Positions 1-6,975 of a DNA stretch of 45,188 nucleotides are shown one piece after another. This stretch comes from Thermoplasmatota archaeon (lineage in GTDB: Archaea; Thermoplasmatota; E2; DHVEG-1): the NCBI GenBank assembly GCA_016927555.1, contig JAFGML010000019.1:1-45188 (forward strand), in the 5' to 3' direction. Under the pieces are notes generated by a model that had not been told where the DNA came from, did not search any database, and worked only from the letters and a program-made list of their open reading frames with translations. A program made the position numbers and the translations under genes. Positions within the stretch are counted from its first letter, which is position 1. Every line of letters begins with the position of its first letter.

Positions 1-90
1 AGTACCACTCTGTGTCTGTTCGAAAGAAAATACTTTTTTTAGAGAGGGTACCTTCATAGCGCACCAAGTAGTGTTTCTTTCTTTATATTA

Positions 91-101
91 TTTTTTTTTT
101 T
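91..101 (+). terminator. Oligo-T tract, possible terminator
   Basis: An uninterrupted run of eleven T on the plus strand. Archaeal transcription often ends at such runs, so it could end a plus-strand gene lying before the window. Bases 1-137 hold no gene that I can see. Confidence 0.35.
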
Positions 102-137
102 GGGGATGAAGAAGAAGGTGATTCTCATAGAGAAGAG

Positions 138-222
138 TGCAGGGGAAGGGATTTGAACCCCCGAACCTCTTCAGGAACAGATCTTGAGTCTGTCGCCGTA
201 GACCATGCTTGGCTACCCCTGC
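138..222 (-). tRNA. tRNA-Leu, anticodon CAA
   Basis: Read on the minus strand this folds as a class II tRNA of 85 nt with no intron. The acceptor stem GCAGGGG pairs with CCCCTGC and is followed by discriminator A; CCA is not encoded. The anticodon stem ACAGA/TCTGT encloses loop CTCAAGA, giving anticodon CAA, which reads UUG. A long variable arm (CCTGAAGAGG region) is typical of tRNA-Leu. The T loop is TTCAAAT on a stem with two G-U pairs. The gene stands alone, divergent from the transporter gene. Confidence 0.96.
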
Positions 223-250
223 ACGAGCAACACAAGAACCATTCAGTCAT

Positions 251-261
251 AATAAATATTT
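251..261 (-). promoter_or_regulatory. TATA element of the tRNA-Leu gene
   Basis: On the minus strand AAATATTTATT lies about 30 nt upstream of the mature tRNA 5' end, the usual distance for an archaeal TATA box serving a tRNA gene. Confidence 0.55.
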
Positions 262-314
262 AGGTTGAGAAGCTCGCCACTACCAGGTGTGTTCTTGATT
301 ATAATTTAGATATA

Positions 315-322
315 TTTATAAA
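315..322 (+). promoter_or_regulatory. TATA box of the sodium-dependent transporter gene
   Basis: TTTATAAA is centred about 26 nt before a GTG at 344. This suggests a leaderless transcript beginning at that GTG, which bears on the start problem of the downstream transporter. Confidence 0.55.
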
Positions 323-402
323 CAAGAGTAAAATTAATATCACGTGTTGGGGGATCCCTTATCCCGGAAAAAGACCTGTGGAACTCGCGTCTCGCGTTTG
401 TC

Positions 403-1845
403 ATGGCAGCCATCGGCTCAGCCGTCGGCCTGGGGAACGTCTGGCGATTCCCCTACATCGCGTACACCAACGGCGGAGGAGCCTTCCTCATCCCGTACTT
501 CGTGGCACTGTTCACCGCAGGCATCCCTATGCTGATTCTTGAGTTCAGCGTCGGCCACTGGAGCAGACAGGGCGCACCAGAAGCATTCAAAAAAATTGGA
601 AAGAAATGGGAGTTCGTCGGCTGGTGGAGCTGCATGGTTCCCTTCGTCATCGTCTCCTACTACATCGTCGTCATGGCCTGGTGCTTCTCCTACATGGTGT
701 ACTCTCTTGACCTCCGCTGGGGAGCCAACGCAGAATCCTTCTTTCTTACCGACTTCCTTGGGGCTACTACGGGTCCCTTAGCACTAGGCGGCATCAGGCT
801 CCCAGTACTGCTTGGTCTCATCGCCATCTGGTTCATTGTTTTCGTCATCCTCTACAAAGGTGTTGGACGCATCGGCAAAGTCGTCCTCATCACGGTCCCG
901 CTCCCCTGGATACTGCTGACCATCCTCACCATACGAGGCATCACGCTGCCTGGTGCCATGGAAGGCATCAGCTACTACCTCACCCCAAACTTCTCAAAAC
1001 TTGCTGACGTCAACGTCTGGCTGGCCGCGTACGCCCAGGTGTTCTTCTCCGTCGGCGTCGCCCAAGGCATCATGATTACCTACGCGTCACACCTGCGGAA
1101 AAAATCAGATCTCTCCAGCAACGCGTTCATCATTGCCCTTGCAGACGCAGGCACCTCATTTCTAGCGGGATTTGCAGTCTTCAGCGTCATCGGGTACCTC
1201 GCCATGACCCAAGGCGTTGGCATCGACCAACTCGGCATCGCAGGACCATCACTCACCTTCATCACCTACCCGACCGCGATTTCCTTCTTCCCTGTTGCGA
1301 CCGGGCTGTTCGGCATCCTGTTCTACATCGCACTCCTCACATTTGGCATTGACTCGGTGTTCTCCATGATCGAACCACTCGCCACTGGTGTGCAACACAA
1401 ATGGCATCTGACGAAAAAGAAAGCAACAGCATTGATCTGCCTTGTTGGGTTTCTCATCAGCCTCCTGTACACCACAGGCAGCGGCCTGTACTGGGTGGAC
1501 ATCATTGATTACTTTGTCTCCAACTTCGGCTTAGTCCTCGTCGGACTCGTTGAATGTGTAGTGCTCGGCTGGGCGTACCACGTCGCCTTCTTCAGAGACC
1601 ATGCCAACAAGACCTCAGATGTCCGCATCGGCCCGTGGTGGGATGCACTCATCCGCTACGTCGTCCCCTGCATCCTGACCATTCTGCTGATCGCCGCGGT
1701 CTACAACAACATCATCACCCCGTACGTGCAACCATGGTGGCTCGTCATCCTTGGAGGGGTCATCCCCTGTGGCTCTATCATCGTCATCGCAGTGCTGCTG
1801 ATGAAAACCAAAACAAAAGATGAACAGCATACGTACCATCGTTAG
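403..1845 (+). CDS. Sodium-dependent transporter, NSS/SNF family
   Basis: Polytopic inner-membrane symporter of the neurotransmitter:sodium symporter family. Prokaryotic members mostly import amino acids with Na+. The TM1 signature GSAVGLGNVWRFPY holds the unwound sodium/substrate site, and 11-12 hydrophobic segments follow over 480 residues. The family alignment extends upstream of this ATG: the same frame encodes EKDLWNSRLAFV at about 367-402, the usual pre-TM1 sequence, but has no ATG, GTG or TTG there. A GTG at 344, placed 26 nt after a TATA box, is one frame off. One extra G in the G5 run at 349-353 would join the two. So the true start is probably 344 with an assembly slip or real frameshift; 403 is only the first in-frame start. 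Substrate cannot be told from sequence. Confidence 0.88.
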   Translation: MAAIGSAVGLGNVWRFPYIAYTNGGGAFLIPYFVALFTAGIPMLILEFSVGHWSRQGAPEAFKKIGKKWEFVGWWSCMVPFVIVSYYIVVMAWCFSYMVYSLDLRWGANAESFFLTDFLGATTGPLALGGIRLPVLLGLIAIWFIVFVILYKGVGRIGKVVLITVPLPWILLTILTIRGITLPGAMEGISYYLTPNFSKLADVNVWLAAYAQVFFSVGVAQGIMITYASHLRKKSDLSSNAFIIALADAGTSFLAGFAVFSVIGYLAMTQGVGIDQLGIAGPSLTFITYPTAISFFPVATGLFGILFYIALLTFGIDSVFSMIEPLATGVQHKWHLTKKKATALICLVGFLISLLYTTGSGLYWVDIIDYFVSNFGLVLVGLVECVVLGWAYHVAFFRDHANKTSDVRIGPWWDALIRYVVPCILTILLIAAVYNNIITPYVQPWWLVILGGVIPCGSIIVIAVLLMKTKTKDEQHTYHR

Positions 1846-1886
1846 GCAAGCGATGCACTGTCTGCTCCTTGCTTCTTTTCCGGAAC

Positions 1887-1895
1887 GTTTTAAAC
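1887..1895 (+). promoter_or_regulatory. TATA box of pfkA
   Basis: GTTTTAAAC lies about 50 nt before the chosen ATG, placing the transcript start near 1915-1920. This leaves room for the ribosome-binding sequence AAAGGTGGT at 1921-1929. Confidence 0.45.
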
Positions 1896-1938
1896 CATCA
1901 ACATGATTCCACTACACGAGAAAGGTGGTCACAACATA

Positions 1939-2943
1939 ATGACGCAGAAGAAGTACATCGGAGTCCTCACCAGTGGTGGCGACGCGCCAGGGATGAACGC
2001 GGCGATACGCGCAGTCGTACGCACCGGGATCTACCACGGGAACACCCTGTTCGGGATTAAACGCGGGTACGAAGGACTCATCGAAGGGGACATCCACCAG
2101 CTCAACCGCTACTCCGTCAGCAACATCATCAAAGACGGAGGCACCTGCCTGCAGACCGCGCGCAGCAGCGAGTTCCTCACCAGAGAAGGACGAGAAAAAG
2201 GATTCAAGAACCTAAAACGCTTCGGCATCGACAGCCTCATCGTCATCGGGGGAGACGGCTCCTTCCGCGGGCTACATGAGCTCATCCAGGAGTTCCCCAT
2301 GCAGGGCATCGGCATCCCAGGGACCATCGATAACGACCTATACGGCACGGATTACACAGTCGGGTTTGACACCGCGGTCAACACCGCGCTTGATGCCATT
2401 GATAAGATACGGGACACCGCGTCGTCCCACTCACGGCTCTTCATCATCGAAGTCATGGGGCGCACCTCAGGACACATCGCCTTATACACCGGGATCGGCG
2501 GTGGTGCGGAAGACATCCTGATTCCTGAAGTACCCATGGACATGCAGAAGCTTATCGCCCAGCTTGATGCCCAGTACAAATCAGGGAAAAAGAGCAGCAT
2601 CATCGTACTGGCTGAGGGGGAGAGTGCAGGGGCTCTGGAGATCAAAGCAGCCATAGAGAAAGCCATCACCTGGGACATCAAGGTCAGCGTGCTTGGCCAC
2701 ATTCAACGAGGAGGGGACCCCACAGCGTTTGACCGGATCCTCGCAAGTAGACTGGGCTACGAAGCGGTGCTTGCGGTCATGAACAATGAAAACGATAAGA
2801 TGGCAGGCATGGTCAATAAAACCGTCACCTTCACACCGCTGGAAGAGGCATGGTCAAAGAAAAAAGACATCGACATGACCTACCTGACAATGAATGAGGT
2901 ACTGGCAGCGCAACAGCAAAAACCTCTTGAGGTGGTCAGCTAA
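1939..2943 (+). CDS. pfkA: ATP-dependent 6-phosphofructokinase
   Basis: Phosphorylates fructose 6-phosphate to fructose 1,6-bisphosphate in glycolysis. At 334 residues it has the length of bacterial PfkA. The N-terminal nucleotide loop is LTSGGDAPGMN. GGDGS lies at residues 104-108 and PGTIDND at 127-133 with catalytic Asp131. Also present are EVMGRTSGHIA and QRGGDPTAFDRILASRLG. The Gly in GGDGS and the Gly in PGTIDND are the residues linked to ATP use; PPi-dependent enzymes carry Asp and Lys there. The start at 1939 is favoured by AAAGGTGGT 10 nt upstream; an in-frame ATG at 1903 has no such site. Many euryarchaea use an unrelated ADP-dependent enzyme, so this bacterial-type gene suggests horizontal origin. 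Confidence 0.93.
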   Translation: MTQKKYIGVLTSGGDAPGMNAAIRAVVRTGIYHGNTLFGIKRGYEGLIEGDIHQLNRYSVSNIIKDGGTCLQTARSSEFLTREGREKGFKNLKRFGIDSLIVIGGDGSFRGLHELIQEFPMQGIGIPGTIDNDLYGTDYTVGFDTAVNTALDAIDKIRDTASSHSRLFIIEVMGRTSGHIALYTGIGGGAEDILIPEVPMDMQKLIAQLDAQYKSGKKSSIIVLAEGESAGALEIKAAIEKAITWDIKVSVLGHIQRGGDPTAFDRILASRLGYEAVLAVMNNENDKMAGMVNKTVTFTPLEEAWSKKKDIDMTYLTMNEVLAAQQQKPLEVVS

Positions 2944-2976
2944 AGAAACATCTATGAGAGACGACACAACTCTCTC

Positions 2977-3093
2977 TTAGTTGTAGTGCCTCCAGACGTG
3001 CAGTTTTGCTTTGACGATAGTACATCCGTTGTTCACCAGATGGTAGTACACCGCGTCGTGGTACAGTTTTTTGAGTTCTTTTTCTTGGTTCAT
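2977..3093 (-). CDS. Small 38-residue protein, unknown
   Basis: Not recognised. A short basic, amphipathic peptide (MNQEKELKKLYHDAV start, one Cys, tail KLHVWRHYN). The ATG at 3093 is chosen because GGTGA lies 5-6 nt upstream on the minus strand and a TATA box (TTTTAAATA, 3133-3125) lies about 35 nt before it. The frame opens further to 3183 but that would run through the promoter. A near-perfect palindrome sits just upstream of the TATA box. Convergent with pfkA, whose stop is about 30 nt away. Its promoter quality is the main argument that it is real; the function is unknown. Confidence 0.5.
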   Translation of the reverse strand: MNQEKELKKLYHDAVYYHLVNNGCTIVKAKLHVWRHYN

Positions 3094-3124
3094 GGGTTCA
3101 CCGAAAAAAGAGTTCCTCTGAGCG

Positions 3125-3133
3125 TATTTAAAA
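3125..3133 (-). promoter_or_regulatory. TATA box of the 38-residue ORF
   Basis: Minus-strand TTTTAAATA, about 35 nt before the ATG at 3093 and 10 nt downstream of the palindrome at 3144-3163. Confidence 0.5.
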
Positions 3134-3143
3134 CCAGGGAAGT

Positions 3144-3163
3144 TGTTTGGTAAACACCAAACA
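3144..3163 (-). promoter_or_regulatory. Palindromic operator-like site
   Basis: Minus strand reads TGTTTGGTGTTTACCAAACA. It has perfect arms GTTTGGT/ACCAAAC around a 4-nt centre. It lies 10 nt upstream of the TATA box of the 38-residue ORF and also 7 nt after the truA stop codon. A copy differing at 2 of 20 positions lies upstream of the vWA gene at 34194-34213. Alternative: a small hairpin at the 3' end of truA, though no T tract follows. Confidence 0.5.
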
Positions 3164-3169
3164 GCCATC

Positions 3170-3925
3170 CTATAACGACGCAATAATACGGTTTTCGAAC
3201 TGCTGCACTTTCTTCGTATACTCCTTCACATAGTGAAACGAAAATTCATACAGCACATCCTTGAGCAGCAACGGCTCAGGGGCAGCAACCTGAAAATCCA
3301 CTTTCTTCTCAGGATGGTCTAACGCGTCTTTCACCTGCGCGTACAGGAGTTTCCCAGCACCTACCTTTTCTAACGCTGAGACGATCCTGCGAATCTGGTT
3401 CCACAGAAACGTCTGTGCAAAAAAATCGATGACAAAAAAATCTTTCTTCTCAGCAATAACGATGTTATCGATGCTCCGTACAGGATCCTTCCCTGGTTCG
3501 ATACGTGCGAAATTCGAAAAGTTATGCTCACCAGTAAACAACGCAGCAGTTGAGATGACTGCTTCACCATTCAGACCAGGGCGTTTGAGGTAATACCGAT
3601 AGATTCGTTGCTTCGCATACCGTGGATAAAACCCGCTTGGCACCTCTGTTGCGCCGTATACGAACACAGCAGACGTCTCATCCATGACCCTTCTGATGAT
3701 CTCCTCAGGAGAAAGGGTGGTGTCAAACGCACAGACGTTGCCTAGAGCGGATACACCGCGGTCAGTCCTGCTTGCGGTGCGAAAACAGGAGTCCTGTGCA
3801 CTTCGTATAAGGGTGTTGGTGATGAGCGTATGTAATAGTGCTTCTTCGACTGTGTGTTGCTGCGGCTGACGTGCATACCCTGAACAATGCTTTCCGTCAT
3901 ACGCGAACTTCAATGCAACACGCAT
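3170..3925 (-). CDS. truA: tRNA pseudouridine synthase TruA (positions 38-40)
   Basis: Converts uridines of the tRNA anticodon arm to pseudouridine. It is 251 residues from the ATG at 3925, a normal length for archaeal TruA. Visible landmarks are the N-terminal strand MRVALKFAYDGKHCSGYARQ and the motif RTDRGVSALG with its catalytic Asp. Further on are YRYYLKRPG and the C-terminal FLWNQIRRIV. The open frame reaches 4288, but that extension overlaps the divergent AbrB-ACT gene antisense and looks non-coding. A TATA element (TATATAAA, minus strand, 3991-3984) would give a leader of about 36 nt. Confidence 0.93.
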   Translation of the reverse strand: MRVALKFAYDGKHCSGYARQPQQHTVEEALLHTLITNTLIRSAQDSCFRTASRTDRGVSALGNVCAFDTTLSPEEIIRRVMDETSAVFVYGATEVPSGFYPRYAKQRIYRYYLKRPGLNGEAVISTAALFTGEHNFSNFARIEPGKDPVRSIDNIVIAEKKDFFVIDFFAQTFLWNQIRRIVSALEKVGAGKLLYAQVKDALDHPEKKVDFQVAAPEPLLLKDVLYEFSFHYVKEYTKKVQQFENRIIASL

Positions 3926-3983
3926 GGCAGCTAGAAAGGGCGTCTCTGCATAAAAATGGTGCTGCTGTACGAGAACGTGAATG

Positions 3984-3991
3984 TTTATATA
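3984..3991. promoter_or_regulatory. TATA element shared by divergent truA and abrB-ACT genes
   Basis: TTTATATA on plus, TATATAAA on minus. It is about 54 nt before the plus-strand ATG at 4038 and 59 nt before the minus-strand ATG at 3925. No second TATA is evident in the 112-nt gap, so the two genes may share one core promoter read in both directions. Confidence 0.45.
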
Positions 3992-4037
3992 GCAGCACTC
4001 CCATGTATTACCCACAAAATTCCCACACTGAGGACCT

Positions 4038-4457
4038 ATGAACACCATCATCACACTGGACACCCGAGGCAGACTTGTGATACCCACTGAATTCCGAGAA
4101 GCACTCAACCTCCAGGAGGGAGACGACATCCTCTTGTCACTGGATGAGACCACACGGACCGCTGTCATCAGCCCCATCCCTGGAGCACGCAACAAGCTTG
4201 TGAAAATCGACGTTGACTTCGATGACGCACCAGGAAGCCTGGCAAAAATCGCTGAACTGATCGCTAAACTGCATCTCGATTTAGTCATGACAGAATCAAA
4301 GAGCTACCAACGAGGAAAAAAAGCACGATGGAGCATCATTGCAGACATCAGCTCGTGTCCCCATGGCCTGACACAAATCAAAAAATCACTGTTACAGCAT
4401 CACACCATTGATGCGGTGAGCATCACCACGATTGCTCGTGATCGGCTTCATCGGTGA
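4038..4457 (+). CDS. AbrB-type DNA-binding domain fused to an ACT domain
   Basis: Probable transcription regulator of 139 residues. Residues 1-47 form a SpoVT/AbrB swapped-hairpin domain with the hallmark TLDTRGRLVIPTEFREAL and LQEGDDI. Residues 53-135 read as an ACT domain (VKIDVDFDDAPGSLAKIAELIAKLHLDL). ACT domains commonly bind amino acids, so the protein may sense a small-molecule effector; that is inference. TGAGG at 4029-4033 sits 4 nt before the ATG. It is divergent from truA with a shared TATA element, and the next gene downstream follows after 63 nt. Confidence 0.85.
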   Translation: MNTIITLDTRGRLVIPTEFREALNLQEGDDILLSLDETTRTAVISPIPGARNKLVKIDVDFDDAPGSLAKIAELIAKLHLDLVMTESKSYQRGKKARWSIIADISSCPHGLTQIKKSLLQHHTIDAVSITTIARDRLHR

Positions 4458-4520
4458 CACCGGTCTCTATTGTCCTCTGTTGTATTTCACAGTACCCACT
4501 GAAGAAGAAAGGAGAACAAA

Positions 4521-4895
4521 ATGATGAAACAGACCTCTGTCATCAGCCTGTTGCTGGTCGTACTCATCTCCGGTCAAGTATTGATTAGCGCTTCACCATC
4601 TGTGATAGCGTACGATCCAACTCTTCACACAGACACTTCAGGTCTTCTCCAGCCATACTATCAGGTCACGGTACGAAATTTTCTTGCAGGATGGATCACC
4701 AACCTCTCCTTTGGGTACAAAACCATCTCCTTTGACGCAACACACATTTTTCTCATCAAGCTGGGGAGATACAGGTTCGACATCCAGTGGTATGGAAACG
4801 GCGAGCACGTCAGCCTGAAGCAAACTGAGTTCCAGGGCATCATGTCAGACCAGGTGCTCTGTGGTATCTCGCGGTACACCTACTCCATTCACTAG
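4521..4895 (+). CDS. Small secreted protein, unknown
   Basis: A 124-residue protein of no family I recognise. The N-terminus has Lys near the start, then a hydrophobic stretch (SVISLLLVVLISGQVLI) and small residues, consistent with a signal peptide cleaved near residues 25-30. The mature part looks beta-rich and aromatic. A strong ribosome site AAAGGAG lies 7-8 nt before the ATG. No separate TATA is obvious, so it may be read through from the AbrB-ACT gene 63 nt upstream. Convergent with NMD3. Confidence 0.72.
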   Translation: MMKQTSVISLLLVVLISGQVLISASPSVIAYDPTLHTDTSGLLQPYYQVTVRNFLAGWITNLSFGYKTISFDATHIFLIKLGRYRFDIQWYGNGEHVSLKQTEFQGIMSDQVLCGISRYTYSIH

Positions 4896-4935
4896 AACAA
4901 AAAATGTGGTACCTCATCAGTCAGATGATACAGTG

Positions 4936-5967
4936 TCACTGTTCTGGGTAGATGAACAGATGATCATCCAGGGTCACTGTTTTAATCATCTCACCGGTCC
5001 ACTCTTTTGTGGTTGGTTTTCGTACTTCTGTTATTGCATAGGTTTTGGGGTGCATCAGCTGCAGCTCTGTTCTGGTTTGACTCACCAGGATGAGTTCCCG
5101 TATCAGCTCACGGCCGCCATAGATCCGTGAGGGGTGTACGTCTTTTCCTTCGATGACTGTTTCTTCCCAGGTGGCCAGGTCCACGACCCTGACTTTGTTG
5201 GCATGCACCGACACAATCGTATAGAACACATCTCCCCATGAGAAGAAATCACCCTTATGGTAGGGTGGGAGGCGGACGAGGTACGTCATCCGGTAGATCT
5301 GCCTGCTGTCCTTCATGCCTGCACTGGAGGAGGACTGTTTGAAATCACCACCGAACTGCTCCTGGATTTTTTTGGCAATAGACAAGGCGGCGCCCTTGTC
5401 GCTGAGGAAGAAATCCAGTCCTTCGCGTTTTACCTCGTAGTCGGTGAGGAATAATTTTCGTTTGCCTGCCTGCTGCAGACCTTCTATGAGGTGCTCCACA
5501 GTGTTTTGCAGCAGCTCAACCTCTTGTTTTGTGAAGGTTTTCTGCTCGGTGCGTAGCTGCAGGATCGCCTCGTAGTACCCCCCTGCTTCCCTGGAGCAGA
5601 CATCACAGGTGCTGTGTTTGATGCGTACTGTGACAGGGTGCTGCTCGGTGATGCTCTGTCCTTGGATGACACCAGAGACGGTCACGGTGCAGGAGAAGAT
5701 GCGGTCTTTTTCCTCACACGAGGTCTTGATGTCCACGGTGGTTAACTCTGGGTTGATGGTAAAACTGTCTTTGACCTGGCGTTTCAGGATGTCCTCAAAT
5801 GATTCCTGCAACCAGGTGTTCTTGTACTTGTAGGTAGAGCATCGGGGGCATAGGGTCACATCCAGGATGCGTGGTCCTTTGGAAAACTGCGTGCTTTTCA
5901 GGTAGCAGCCCAGGCAGACGCCGTTTCTGAAGATCGGTGCTTCGTTTCCACATTCCACGCAAAACAT
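4936..5967 (-). CDS. NMD3 family large-ribosomal-subunit adaptor
   Basis: Archaeal homolog of NMD3, which binds the large ribosomal subunit; in eukaryotes it is the nuclear export adaptor. The protein has 343 residues. Zinc-ribbon cysteines appear at the N-terminus (FCVECG...CLGC), then LCPRC and HSTCDVCSREAGGYYEAILQLR, a characteristic NMD3 block. The C-terminal half has the SH3/OB-like portion without the eukaryotic export signals. The start at 5967 gives the canonical Cys-rich N-terminus; the open frame upstream to 6198 overlaps the transporter gene and is rejected. It lies 20 nt downstream of that gene, so the two are likely co-transcribed. Confidence 0.88.
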   Translation of the reverse strand: MFCVECGNEAPIFRNGVCLGCYLKSTQFSKGPRILDVTLCPRCSTYKYKNTWLQESFEDILKRQVKDSFTINPELTTVDIKTSCEEKDRIFSCTVTVSGVIQGQSITEQHPVTVRIKHSTCDVCSREAGGYYEAILQLRTEQKTFTKQEVELLQNTVEHLIEGLQQAGKRKLFLTDYEVKREGLDFFLSDKGAALSIAKKIQEQFGGDFKQSSSSAGMKDSRQIYRMTYLVRLPPYHKGDFFSWGDVFYTIVSVHANKVRVVDLATWEETVIEGKDVHPSRIYGGRELIRELILVSQTRTELQLMHPKTYAITEVRKPTTKEWTGEMIKTVTLDDHLFIYPEQ

Positions 5968-5987
5968 GCTTCTCGTCAGTCCTCTGG

Positions 5988-6869
5988 TTAGGTTTTCTGT
6001 GTGAGATAGACCCCATAGATTATAAAGGCTGCGCCCAGGAGGAACACCCAGGTGAGTGGTGTGCCCAGGAACCAGGACAACAGAATGGTGAAGAGGGGGA
6101 TGAAGTTGAGGAACACGGCTGCCTTGCTGGCATCGGTGTGGTGGAGGGCGTAGTACCAGCCGAGGTACCCGAATACTGTACAAGCGACCGCGAGGCACAG
6201 CACTGCCAGCCAGCCTGAGATGGTGGTGTGGAGCAGCACAGGGCCGATGCGGGTGATGACGAAGGGGAGGTAGCAGAGGATGCCGAGGAGAAAGGCGTAC
6301 GTGGTGATGACCACGGCGTCGTAGGTGGCCAGCAGTCGTTTGCCTACGAGGGAGTAGAGCGCCCAGCAGAGGGCGGACAGCAGGATGAGCAGGCAGCCGA
6401 TGAAGAAACCGTTGGTGAGGCTGAAGACTTCGGTGGACAGGCCTGAGAACACGATGACGATGACACCAGAAAACGACAAGAGGATGCCGATGAGTCTCTT
6501 TGGTGATAGCTGCTCATGGAGGACGACTGCGGAGAGCAGGGCGATGAAGATGACATTGGTGTTGATGAGCACAGCTGCAGTCGGAGCATTGGTGGAGGAG
6601 ATGCCGACGAACTGGAAGAGGTACAGCAAGGTCACACCGGTGAGCCCTAACACGAGGAGCCAGGGCAGCTCTTTTTTTGGTACGCGCAAAGGTTTTTTCA
6701 TGATACCGACGAGAAGAAGCAACAGTGGGGTAGCAACCAGAAAGCGGAGGAACCCCAGATCAACGGGGTCTATCTCTCGTGTGGCATGCTCTACTACGAT
6801 GAAGGAGCCGGCCCAGACCAATGCTATTAGAACCAGGAGGACGGGGAGGAGACGTGTGGTCATGTGCAT
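5988..6869 (-). CDS. EamA/DMT-superfamily transporter
   Basis: Integral membrane protein of 293 residues with about ten hydrophobic helices in two homologous EamA halves. The first half opens LIALVWAGSFIVVEHATREIDPVDLGFLRF, typical of RhaT/EamA metabolite exporters. The second opens SALCWALYSLVGKRLL. The substrate cannot be assigned; family members export amino acids, sugars or other metabolites. A second in-frame ATG at 6863 is an alternative start. A TATA-like TTTAAG lies about 25-30 nt upstream. NMD3 follows after 20 nt. Confidence 0.88.
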   Translation of the reverse strand: MHMTTRLLPVLLVLIALVWAGSFIVVEHATREIDPVDLGFLRFLVATPLLLLLVGIMKKPLRVPKKELPWLLVLGLTGVTLLYLFQFVGISSTNAPTAAVLINTNVIFIALLSAVVLHEQLSPKRLIGILLSFSGVIVIVFSGLSTEVFSLTNGFFIGCLLILLSALCWALYSLVGKRLLATYDAVVITTYAFLLGILCYLPFVITRIGPVLLHTTISGWLAVLCLAVACTVFGYLGWYYALHHTDASKAAVFLNFIPLFTILLSWFLGTPLTWVFLLGAAFIIYGVYLTQKT

Positions 6870-6975
6870 CGGTAAACATCTCAGTTGTTCTTAAACGATG
6901 CTAAATGAATGTAAAAAAGAAAGAAAGATGAAAGGTTTGGTGATCACTAGAGTTACTTTATTTCCTATCGATTAA

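Noticed and set aside
3926-4288. N-terminal extension of truA
   Set aside because: It is antisense to the AbrB-ACT gene and crosses the shared promoter; the family N-terminus starts at 3925.
5968-6198. N-terminal extension of NMD3
   Set aside because: It overlaps the transporter C-terminus in another frame; the Cys-rich family start is at 5967.
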